In this document: one piece after another, positions 1-5,997 of the stretch | Layout: every line of letters starts with the position of its first letter | Numbering within the stretch: the first letter of the stretch is position 1 | From: Clostridiaceae bacterium | GTDB taxonomy: Bacteria; Bacillota; Clostridia; DSM-8532 | Reading direction: 5' to 3' | DNA: 6,006 bases | Assembly (NCBI GenBank): GCA_012727625.1 | Contig: JAAYGP010000330.1 | Location: forward strand, 1 to 6,006 | Program-made: the position numbers and the translations under genes | The notes under the pieces: model-generated | What the model was told of the DNA's origin: nothing | Seen by the model: only the letters and a program-made list of their open reading frames with translations | The model's database searches: none

Positions 1-207
1 AAAACCCTTGCGGATGAAGTGGAATTTAAATTGAAGGAAAAAGGCGCAAAGCTTCTGAGACGGGAAGGATATAACAGCGCCCGGTGGATTCTTTTGGACT
101 ATGGTGAAATAGTTGTTCATATATTCCACGAAGAAGACAGGGATTATTATAATCTTGAGCACTTATGGCAGGATGGAAGACCGGTCATAAGATATAATAA
201 GCAATAG
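1..207 (+). CDS. rsfS: Ribosomal silencing factor RsfS (Iojap/YbeB family), 3' part only
   Basis: This is the C-terminal 68 residues of RsfS, cut by the left edge of the window. The open frame runs from base 1 with no stop, so the GTG at 19 is only an internal valine codon. RsfS binds protein L14 of the 50S subunit and blocks joining to the 30S, lowering translation when nutrients are short (family knowledge). The family hallmark is clearly visible: WILLDYGEIVVHIF at residues 29-42 of the fragment, followed by HEEDRDYYNLEHLW (43-56) and a short tail. The family is usually about 110-120 residues, so roughly 45 residues are missing. In Firmicutes the gene commonly follows nadD and yqeK, and here leuS starts 72 bases downstream on the same strand, which suggests co-transcription. 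The sequence match is strong; the only limit is truncation. Confidence 0.94.
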   Translation, partial: KTLADEVEFKLKEKGAKLLRREGYNSARWILLDYGEIVVHIFHEEDRDYYNLEHLWQDGRPVIRYNKQ

Positions 208-263
208 AGTATATTATTTATGGCATTTAGCTTAAAAAGCTGTGAGATATAGCAGTTTAACTC

Positions 264-271
264 AAGGGAGG
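264..271 (+). promoter_or_regulatory. Ribosome binding site of leuS
   Basis: AAGGGAGG lies 8 bases before the ATG at 280. It is a near-ideal Shine-Dalgarno sequence and fixes the leuS start. The rest of the 72-base rsfS-leuS gap holds only a weak hairpin (AGCTT-AAA-AAGCT, 229-241) with no U-run after it. No T-box consensus (AGGGTGG..ACCGCG type) and no convincing -35/-10 pair is present, so leuS is probably translated from an rsfS read-through message. Confidence 0.85.
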
Positions 272-279
272 AATAAGAG

Positions 280-2724
280 ATGGCATATTCAACAAAAATA
301 GACGAAAAATGGCAGAAAAGATGGGAGGAAACCAGGCTATATAGGTTTGACAGGGAAAAACTTAATAAAAAGCTATATTGCCTTGAAATGTTTTCATATC
401 CATCCGGAGCGAATCTCCATGTAGGGCATTGGTACAATTTCGGGTTGACTGATTCATGGGCAAGAATGAAGCGGCTTCAGGGATACAATGTGTTTCACCC
501 GATGGGATTTGACGCTTTCGGACTGCCGGCTGAAAATTATGCCATAAAAACCGGTATTCATCCCAAGGATTCAACTTATAAAAATATAGATACAATGGAA
601 AAGCAGCTTAAAAAAATGGGAGCCACCTATGACTGGGATTATGAATTGATTACCAGTGACCCTGAATATTATAAATGGACCCAGTGGATATTTTTAAAGC
701 TTTATGAAAAGGGGCTGGCCTACAGAAAAAAAGCTCCGGTCAACTGGTGTCCAAGCTGTAAAACCGTACTGGCCAATGAACAGGTGGTTGACGGGGCCTG
801 CGAGCGTTGCCATAATGAGGTTTCCAAAAGAGATCTGACCCAATGGTTTTTTAAGATTACTGAATACGCACAGGAGCTTTTGGACTGTATTCCTGATCTG
901 GACTGGCCTGAGAAGACAAAAAAAATTCAGGTAAACTGGATTGGGCGTTCAGAAGGTGCTGAAGTTGAATTCAGTGTTTATAACAGCGACAAAACATTCA
1001 AAGTGTTTACCACAAGAGCGGACACCCTTTATGGAGTGACATATGTGGTTTTATCTCCTGAAAGTGAACTGACCGGTGAAATCACCACCGACGAATACCG
1101 GGAACAGGTGGAAGCATACAAGGAATATGCGAGAAAGCAAACCGATGTTGAAAGGCTGTCCACGGTAAAGGAAAAATCAGGGGTGTTTACAGGAGGTTAC
1201 GCTGTAAACCCGGTTAACGGTGAAAAAATACCCATATGGATTTCAGATTACGTTTTGGTCAGTTACGGTACAGGATGTGTTATGGCAGTACCGGGGCACG
1301 ATGAACGGGATTTTGAGTTTGCCACAAAGTTCAATCTGCCCATAAGGCGGGTTATCAACGGAAAAGACGGAAAACCGGCTGAACTGCCTTTTGTTGAATA
1401 TGGAGTTCTGACCAACAGCATGGAGTTTACCGGTATGGATTCTGAAACCGCGCGGATCGCCATAGTTGAAAAACTTAAAAAAGAGGGAAAAGCCGAGTTT
1501 AAGGTTAATTACCGTCTAAGGGACTGGCTGGTTTCAAGACAGCGCTACTGGGGCGCCCCTATTCCTGTGATTCACTGTGAATATTGCGGAATTGTTCCGG
1601 TGCCGGAAGAGGAGCTGCCTGTGGAGCTGCCATATGATGTTGAGTTCACTCCGGACGGTGAGTCTCCGCTGTTAAAATGTGAAGCTTATATAAATACCAC
1701 CTGTCCTGAGTGTGGTAAACCCGCAAAAAGGGATCCGGACACTCTGGATACTTTTGTATGCTCATCCTGGTATTATTTAAGATATCCGGACAATAAAAAC
1801 AGCAGGGAGGCATTCAACAGGGAATGGATTAACAAGCTGCTTCCTGTGGACAAATATGTTGGCGGCGCTGAGCATGCGGCAATGCATCTTTTATATTCAA
1901 GATTTATTACCAAGGCGTTAAGGGATATGGGATATCTTGATTCTGACGAACCGTTCAAATCCCTTATCCACCAGGGAACCATACTGGGTCCTGACGGAAG
2001 CCGAATGAGTAAATCAAAGGGCAATACCGTTTCCCCGGATAAATATATAGAGGAATATGGCTCGGATGTTTTCAGGCTGTATCTTGCTTTCGGCTTTGCT
2101 TATACCGAGGGAGGTCCCTGGAGCGATGAGGGTATAAAGGCTATTTCACGGTTTGTAAACAGGGTTGACAGATTGGTTGAAAAGTTTAGGGAAGAAAAGA
2201 GTATGCCCGGTTCTGATGCATACGGGGCAAACGAAAAAGAGCTTACTTTTGTGCAGCATACCGCAATTAAAGGGGTTACCGAGGATGCGGAAAAGTTCCA
2301 GTTCAATACTTCTATAGCCAGGCTGATGGAGCTTGTTAATGCGCTGTACAAATATGATTCCCTGCCGAATAAAAACAGAAAGCTTATGGAGGAAGCCATT
2401 CGTGATCTCATAATCCTGCTGTCACCGTTTGCTCCTCATTTTGCAGAGGAAATGTGGGAAGTTATGGGATACGAATATTCCGTATTCAACCAAAGCTGGC
2501 CCGTATATGATCCAAAAGCGCTGGTTAAGGATACAGTTGAAATGGCTGTTCAGATTAACGGTCAGGTGAAGTATAGAATTGAGGTAGCATCCGACGCAGA
2601 TAAAAAAGTAATTGAAGAAACCGCTTTAAATGATGAAAAGGCGGCAACTTACCTGAAAGATAAACAGATTATCAAAATAATTGTCATCCCGGGCCGTCTT
2701 GTTAATATTGTTGTAAAAAAATAG
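280..2724 (+). CDS. leuS: Leucyl-tRNA synthetase (LeuRS), class Ia, complete
   Basis: Cytoplasmic enzyme that charges tRNA-Leu with leucine using ATP and edits mischarged norvaline/isoleucine-type products. The 814 residues match the usual bacterial length of just over 800. The HIGH motif is HVGH (47-50) within PSGANLHVGHWYN, and the KMSKS loop is RMSKS (575-579). The ZN-1 zinc module is C157-x2-C160 and C174-x2-C177. The CP1 editing domain occupies about 222-415, with the Thr-rich TTRADT (244-249) and GTGCVMAVPGHDERD (330-344); D344 is the expected counterpart of the E. coli editing aspartate D345. RDWLVSRQRYWGAPIP (414-429) marks return to the catalytic core. A second four-Cys set (C433, C436, C475, C478) may form another zinc knuckle, similar to that in Thermus-like LeuRS. 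The anticodon-binding helical domain covers about 620-745, and a small C-terminal tRNA-binding domain about 752-814. All expected catalytic and editing motifs are intact, with no sign of frameshift. It lies downstream of rsfS and is convergent with the PHP gene. Confidence 0.98.
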   Translation: MAYSTKIDEKWQKRWEETRLYRFDREKLNKKLYCLEMFSYPSGANLHVGHWYNFGLTDSWARMKRLQGYNVFHPMGFDAFGLPAENYAIKTGIHPKDSTYKNIDTMEKQLKKMGATYDWDYELITSDPEYYKWTQWIFLKLYEKGLAYRKKAPVNWCPSCKTVLANEQVVDGACERCHNEVSKRDLTQWFFKITEYAQELLDCIPDLDWPEKTKKIQVNWIGRSEGAEVEFSVYNSDKTFKVFTTRADTLYGVTYVVLSPESELTGEITTDEYREQVEAYKEYARKQTDVERLSTVKEKSGVFTGGYAVNPVNGEKIPIWISDYVLVSYGTGCVMAVPGHDERDFEFATKFNLPIRRVINGKDGKPAELPFVEYGVLTNSMEFTGMDSETARIAIVEKLKKEGKAEFKVNYRLRDWLVSRQRYWGAPIPVIHCEYCGIVPVPEEELPVELPYDVEFTPDGESPLLKCEAYINTTCPECGKPAKRDPDTLDTFVCSSWYYLRYPDNKNSREAFNREWINKLLPVDKYVGGAEHAAMHLLYSRFITKALRDMGYLDSDEPFKSLIHQGTILGPDGSRMSKSKGNTVSPDKYIEEYGSDVFRLYLAFGFAYTEGGPWSDEGIKAISRFVNRVDRLVEKFREEKSMPGSDAYGANEKELTFVQHTAIKGVTEDAEKFQFNTSIARLMELVNALYKYDSLPNKNRKLMEEAIRDLIILLSPFAPHFAEEMWEVMGYEYSVFNQSWPVYDPKALVKDTVEMAVQINGQVKYRIEVASDADKKVIEETALNDEKAATYLKDKQIIKIIVIPGRLVNIVVKK

Positions 2725-2736
2725 TATAATTTTTGC

Positions 2737-2765
2737 TTTTAAGTTCAGGACATGCGGACTTAAGA
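2737..2765 (+). repeat. Hairpin just after the leuS stop
   Basis: TTAAGTTC (2739-2746) pairs with GGACTTAA (2756-2763) with one T-G wobble, extendable by two pairs to 2737/2765, around a 9-base loop. It begins 12 bases after the leuS stop. A second small hairpin, TTTCAC-GGAA-GTGAAA, follows at 2782-2797. Neither is followed by a U-run, so they look more like 3'-end structure than a classical terminator. Confidence 0.35.
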
Positions 2766-2846
2766 TGATGACCTGTTGGTATTTCACGGAAGTGAAAATG
2801 CAGATGGGGATGAATGGTTTTTAACAATTTAAGGCATTGTTTTTAT

Positions 2847-2884
2847 AAATGGCAGGCAGTTCACAAAGGCACGTCCTGCCATTT
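2847..2884. terminator. Candidate bidirectional terminator between convergent leuS and PHP genes
   Basis: A perfect 10-bp inverted repeat, AAATGGCAGG (2847-2856) and CCTGCCATTT (2875-2884), surrounds an 18-base loop. It sits exactly where two convergent genes meet and overlaps the last codons and stop of the PHP gene. The U-tract is short on both strands (ATTTT on plus, ATTTAT on minus), and the loop is longer than ideal, so efficiency is doubtful. On the plus strand a weaker hairpin with a T5 run (AACAAT..ATTGTTTTT, 2823-2844) directly precedes it and could contribute to ending leuS transcripts. Confidence 0.45.
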
Positions 2885-3688
2885 TCCGTCCAATAGGATA
2901 CGCTGACTTTTATATCCTGCCAAAGCCAGGATTTTTTCTGCTTCGGTATAATATGTGTCAATCCAGTCCGGATGATGAGCATCCGAGTTCAGAATTATGG
3001 GTATATCCATTTCACGCATAAGTGATATAATCCAGAATGACGGATATATCTCTGTTGTATATCCTCTGGAGATTCCTCCGGTATTAATTTCTGCTATGAT
3101 ATTATGCTCCTTAACTTTGACCAGTGTCTTCTCTACAATGTTTTTATACCAGGGTTCAGACTCATCAAAAAAACAGCTTCCGGCATTGTTCTTTTTTAAA
3201 ATATCAAGATGAGCAAGTATATCCGGTGTCTGGTTTGTAATCATTTCAATAATCATATTGTAATATGTCTCAACCATGAGCCTTATGTTTCCTTTGAAAA
3301 CCACATCCCTGGTCTCCAGGAATTGTTTTCCTGAACCATCAAAGGCAAATTCACGCCCTGTATTTGCGTCATATATGAAGTGGATTGCTCCAATTGTATA
3401 ATCAATTTCAGGCATGACCCTTAAGTCTTTACAGTCTGGATAGTAATCTGTTTCCACGCCAAGATAAATTTGTATAATATCCTTGTATTTTTCCTTTAAA
3501 TAAATTATGGTTTCAATATATTTCTGAAAATTATCTTCGCTTGTTGCCCAGCTTGTTTCAAAATTCAGCGGCGCGTGCCCTGAAAACCCCAGGGCTTTAA
3601 AACCTTTTTCAATTGCAGACTTAACATAGTCCTCAGGCATCATTTCTCCGTCACAGAACATGCTGTGAGTATGATAATTTGTAAGCAT
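2861..3688 (-). CDS. PHP-domain phosphatase, histidinol-phosphatase (HisJ/HisK) family
   Basis: The predicted protein has 275 residues, close to the family's usual 260-280. It has the full metal-ligand set of PHP phosphoesterases: H6-x-H8 in NYHTHS, D13 (FCDGE), H38 (FSGHAP), E79 (LGVETD), H103 (GAIHF), H160 (ILAHLD), then D236 and H238 (LNSDAHHP). The AEINTGG stretch (199-205) is also typical. Family members use a three-metal centre to hydrolyse L-histidinol phosphate, the penultimate step of histidine synthesis, in the cytoplasm. I place the start at the ATG at 3688-3686, because GGAGG (3693-3697) precedes it and the protein then opens directly at the metal-binding strand. A GTG at 3715 would add nine residues but has no ribosome binding site and would place the GGAGG inside the gene. 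There is no his operon alongside, so the substrate is inferred from family only; another phosphomonoester is possible. The family call is firm, the exact reaction moderate. Confidence 0.88.
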   Translation of the reverse strand: MLTNYHTHSMFCDGEMMPEDYVKSAIEKGFKALGFSGHAPLNFETSWATSEDNFQKYIETIIYLKEKYKDIIQIYLGVETDYYPDCKDLRVMPEIDYTIGAIHFIYDANTGREFAFDGSGKQFLETRDVVFKGNIRLMVETYYNMIIEMITNQTPDILAHLDILKKNNAGSCFFDESEPWYKNIVEKTLVKVKEHNIIAEINTGGISRGYTTEIYPSFWIISLMREMDIPIILNSDAHHPDWIDTYYTEAEKILALAGYKSQRILLDGKWQDVPL

Positions 3689-3692
3689 TATT

Positions 3693-3697
3693 CCTCC
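3693..3697 (-). promoter_or_regulatory. Ribosome binding site deciding the PHP gene start
   Basis: On the minus strand GGAGG is followed by AATA and then ATG (3688). The spacing from GGAGG is only 4 bases, a little short, but the match to the 16S tail is strong and no other candidate start in this frame has a comparable site. It therefore favours the 275-residue form over the longer GTG-initiated one. Confidence 0.75.
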
Positions 3698-3702
3698 AAT
3701 TA

Positions 3703-3716
3703 AGTGTAATTTCACT
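3703..3716. promoter_or_regulatory. Palindrome in the PHP gene leader, possible operator
   Basis: AGTGTAATTTCACT is a 14-base palindrome with one mismatched position per half (AGTG-t-AATT-t-CACT). It lies 15 bases upstream of the PHP gene's ATG, next to its ribosome binding site. Position and symmetry fit a repressor operator, but the regulator is unknown and I see no second full copy in the window, so this is inference. Confidence 0.3.
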
Positions 3717-3794
3717 GTTTTAAGGCAGGATCGGAAATGGAAAGGGATAACATAACATTTCCATAATAAATATATTATCTGCTCTCAAACAGTA

Positions 3795-3830
3795 ACGATA
3801 TGAATATGTTGTCGTGTTTTTAGTTTTTTT
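3795..3830 (+). terminator. Weak plus-strand terminator-like element
   Basis: ACGATA (3795-3800) pairs with TGTCGT (3810-3815), including one wobble, over a 9-base loop. It is followed by GTTTTTAGTTTTTTT. The T-rich tail is good but the stem is weak. It would stop plus-strand transcription running antisense through the PHP gene, since no plus-strand gene ends nearby. It may simply be an AT-rich spacer. Confidence 0.22.
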
Positions 3831-3845
3831 ATATCCCTTATCCGT

Positions 3846-3879
3846 AACAAGTTTAAATTTACTTGTTTTTAAACTTGTT
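3846..3879. repeat. 12-bp inverted repeat spanning the acyl-CoA synthetase stop codon
   Basis: AACAAGTTTAAA (3846-3857) and TTTAAACTTGTT (3868-3879) are perfect complements around a 10-base loop that contains the synthetase stop (3859-3861). A competing half-site ACTTGT (3861-3866) can pair with ACAAGT (3847-3852) instead. The stem has only two G-C pairs, and no U-run follows it on the minus strand (ACGGATAAGGG comes next). It may protect the message 3' end, act as a weak terminator, or have no function. Confidence 0.5.
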
Positions 3880-5613
3880 GGCCAGGTTTGATATATTAAG
3901 CGAAATCAGCTCTACGTATCTTTTAATTTTTTTGGTTGTTGTTTTGTCAAACTCCTCTTCGCGTATATCAAAATGCTTTATTTTTTTGTAGTTTGACAGC
4001 TTTTTGTTTACCTTTTTAACCTCCGCCTGGATTATTTTCAGAATATCCTCCTTTGTGGGGGTGTTGCCCGTCTTTTCGGTTATCTGTTCGATGTCGGGAA
4101 CAATCTGAGCGCACACCAGGGTCTCTTCCTCTTCATCCTTGTTTACACCATAAACCAGGGACTCCTTTATGTATTCGCTTCTGTTAAGGTACAGTTCTAT
4201 ATCTTCGGGGTATATATTTTTCCCGTTCTTTGTAACAATAACATTCTTTTTTCTTCCTGTTATATACAAAAAACCATTTTTGTCAATGCTCCCGTAATCA
4301 CCGGTGTAAAGCCATCCGTCCTTTAAAACTTCATTTGTGGCTTCCTGGTTGTTGTAATATCCAATCATTACGTTGTCGCCCCGGACAAGAATTTCACCAA
4401 TACCGTCGTTTCCGGGAACTTCAATTTTTATTTCAACGCCCGCAAGCGGCAGACCAACCGATTGATCATTGTATATCTCAAGACGGTTGACGGTAACTAT
4501 TGGAGAACATTCTGTAAGCCCATAACCCTGTAAAATGTTAAAGCCCATCGAGCGTAAAGCTTTTGAAATCTTTGGATTCAATGCTGCCGCGCCGGATATG
4601 ATAATTCTAAGGTTTCCGCCCAGATTATCATGAACTTCCCTGAAAATCTTTCTTCTTATGTCAATCCCAAGCTTGTTCAGCAAAGAAGCAATGAAAAGCC
4701 CGAATAAGAATTTTTGATAACGGTGTTCCTTTTTTGCTTTCTTTATTATTTTAGAATATATTGTTTCAAGAATAAGCGGCACAGACATCATCAGGGTGGG
4801 TTTGTACTCCTGCAGGTTTTTTGCGATATGCCTTAAACCCTCACAAAATCCTATGGAAATCCCGAGGTAAACCATTGTCAGAAAGCCTGCGGTACATTCA
4901 TAAGTATGATGGAGAGGTAAAATCGACAGTATGCTGTCGCTGGTATCGGCATAAATTAACTGGGAAACCGCCATTATATCGTGACATACATTTTTATGGG
5001 AAAGCATTACCCCTTTTGACTTGTCGGTTGTTCCTGATGTAAAAATCAACATGCTTAAGGCTTCCCGGTCAATTTCGGCATCGATGTATCTTTTGTCGCC
5101 ATCTTCCAAAAGCCTAATGCCTTTTTCCATAAGATCATTCAATGACAGGCAGCCATCCTTGCCATCAATGCCATCCATGCATATTACATATTCAAGTCCC
5201 GGTAAGCTGCTTTTGATTTTTATTATTGTGTCCAGATAATTTGCCGATGTTACTATGGCTTTTGAATTTGAACGAGTCAGAAGAGAAGCTATTTCGTTTT
5301 CCGGAAGCTCCTTGTCCAGCGGAACAATTACACCAACCCCGTTTACAACCGAAAGGTATGTTAAGCACCATTCAAAACGATTTTCGCTAAGTACAGCAAC
5401 AAAGGAATCTTTAAGACCCAAATCCACAAAGGCTGTTCCCAGTATGTTCATTTTTTCCTTAAGCTGTGTAAAGGTTATGCCCTGGAAATTTCCTTCTGAA
5501 TCCTTTATTGTGAATGCATTACAATTGGGATACCTTTCAACGCTTTGATTTACCATGTCTCTTAAATCAGTTATTTTATGTACTCTGTAATACTCCACAT
5601 TTTTTCTACCCAT
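3859..5613 (-). CDS. AMP-forming acyl-CoA synthetase, long-chain fatty acid type
   Basis: A 584-residue member of the ANL (acyl/aryl-CoA synthetase) superfamily. It is expected to activate a carboxylic acid with ATP to an acyl-AMP and transfer it to CoA, in the cytoplasm or at the inner membrane face. Visible core motifs are FTSGTTDKSKG (191-201, ATP-binding P-loop), LPLHHTYE (232-239), ISGAAALNP (339-347), GYGLTECSP (363-371), DGWLYTGD (432-439) and GRKKNVIVTKNGKNIYPED (453-471). The C-terminal subdomain carries FDKTTTKKIKR (555-565), where K562 is the probable adenylation lysine. The linker around 300-335 and overall order resemble long-chain FAA1/COG1022 synthetases rather than acetyl-CoA synthetase. 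No transmembrane segment or signal peptide is evident. The start is supported by GGGAG 7 bases upstream. No beta-oxidation genes lie alongside, so a role in activating exogenous fatty acids for lipid synthesis is as likely as degradation; an acyl-ACP or other acid substrate cannot be excluded. Confidence 0.9.
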   Translation of the reverse strand: MGRKNVEYYRVHKITDLRDMVNQSVERYPNCNAFTIKDSEGNFQGITFTQLKEKMNILGTAFVDLGLKDSFVAVLSENRFEWCLTYLSVVNGVGVIVPLDKELPENEIASLLTRSNSKAIVTSANYLDTIIKIKSSLPGLEYVICMDGIDGKDGCLSLNDLMEKGIRLLEDGDKRYIDAEIDREALSMLIFTSGTTDKSKGVMLSHKNVCHDIMAVSQLIYADTSDSILSILPLHHTYECTAGFLTMVYLGISIGFCEGLRHIAKNLQEYKPTLMMSVPLILETIYSKIIKKAKKEHRYQKFLFGLFIASLLNKLGIDIRRKIFREVHDNLGGNLRIIISGAAALNPKISKALRSMGFNILQGYGLTECSPIVTVNRLEIYNDQSVGLPLAGVEIKIEVPGNDGIGEILVRGDNVMIGYYNNQEATNEVLKDGWLYTGDYGSIDKNGFLYITGRKKNVIVTKNGKNIYPEDIELYLNRSEYIKESLVYGVNKDEEEETLVCAQIVPDIEQITEKTGNTPTKEDILKIIQAEVKKVNKKLSNYKKIKHFDIREEEFDKTTTKKIKRYVELISLNISNLANKFKNK

Positions 5614-5620
5614 AACATAT

Positions 5621-5625
5621 CTCCC
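5621..5625 (-). promoter_or_regulatory. Ribosome binding site of the acyl-CoA synthetase
   Basis: On the minus strand GGGAG (within GGCGGGAGA) stands 7 bases before the ATG at 5613, good Shine-Dalgarno spacing that supports the annotated start. Confidence 0.75.
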
Positions 5626-5812
5626 GCCTTATTCCATATTTCATAACAATCGTCTGAATTGTGAAATTGGTACCCGCCACATTGTGTTTCCATCTAATTA
5701 ACGGTTTAAAAATACACTTACTGGATTTGTGGTTTGCATAACAACATGTGATTTTTAACCGGAATTCAGAATTCACTTTTTGTTTTATGGCTTATAAGTT
5801 TACTTTTTGAGG

Positions 5813-5840
5813 TTGGGGTACATTTAAACCATGCTATAAT
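5813..5840 (+). promoter_or_regulatory. Extended -10 promoter pointing right, out of the window
   Basis: TGCTATAAT (5832-5840) is a perfect extended -10 (TG-N-TATAAT). A weak -35 candidate, TTGGGG (5813-5818), lies 16 bases upstream. Transcription would start near 5847. It diverges from the synthetase gene, so it probably serves a plus-strand gene or RNA beyond or near the right edge. No complete gene follows within the window. Confidence 0.5.
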
Positions 5841-5880
5841 TATATATAAATTTAACAGCAAATACAAATAGAATATAAAA

Positions 5881-5897
5881 ACTTGTTTGTGTCAAGT
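5881..5897. repeat. Small inverted repeat overlapping a minus-strand TTGACA
   Basis: ACTTG (5881-5885) and CAAGT (5893-5897) face each other over 7 bases. The right arm overlaps a perfect minus-strand -35 hexamer TTGACA (5895-5890). The half-site resembles the ACTTGT words at the 3' end of the synthetase gene. Short AT-rich words recur by chance, so functional meaning is uncertain. Confidence 0.25.
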
Positions 5898-5978
5898 AAA
5901 CGTGGGCAAATTATTTTCTATTCCTTTTTACTGTAGTTTAAAGCTTAATTAATTTTCCTAATGTATAGCCAAAAAGGT

Positions 5979-5997
5979 AAAAATGCTACGCATTTTT
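5979..5997. terminator. Hairpin with A/U-rich flanks, possible short-transcript terminator
   Basis: AAAAATGC (5979-5986), loop TAC, GCATTTTT (5990-5997) form a perfect 8-bp stem with an A-run before and a T-run within and after it, symmetric for both strands. Only two G-C pairs are present, so it would be weak. It could end an RNA of about 150 bases from the promoter near 5835, or end a minus-strand transcript entering from the right. Confidence 0.35.

Noticed and set aside
193..198. TATAAT at the end of rsfS as a possible leuS promoter
   Set aside because: No -35-like hexamer at 16-18 bases upstream and no TG extension; it is part of the coding frame for the RsfS tail.
1263..2411. Minus-strand open frames of 66-103 residues within leuS
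   Set aside because: They are antisense shadows of an intact, motif-complete LeuRS and show no family resemblance of their own.
2997..3212. 71-residue plus-strand frame opposite the PHP gene
   Set aside because: It is antisense to conserved metal-binding motifs of the PHP protein and has no ribosome binding site.
3689..3715. GTG at 3715 as start of the PHP protein (nine extra residues)
   Set aside because: No Shine-Dalgarno precedes it, and the strong GGAGG would then be inside the coding sequence; the ATG at 3688 fits better.
3742..3839. AAGGGATA / TATCCCTT inverted pair 82 bases apart
   Set aside because: Only 8 bases, distant arms and AT-rich surroundings; expected by chance.
4821..5548. 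Open frames on the plus strand opposite the acyl-CoA synthetase (73, 72 and 97 residues)
   Set aside because: They lie fully inside a gene with strong protein-family motifs, lack ribosome binding sites and have low-complexity, unrecognisable products.
5762..5774. GAATTC-A-GAATTC palindrome
   Set aside because: Two adjacent copies of a six-base palindrome are symmetric automatically; there is no link to a promoter and no second copy.
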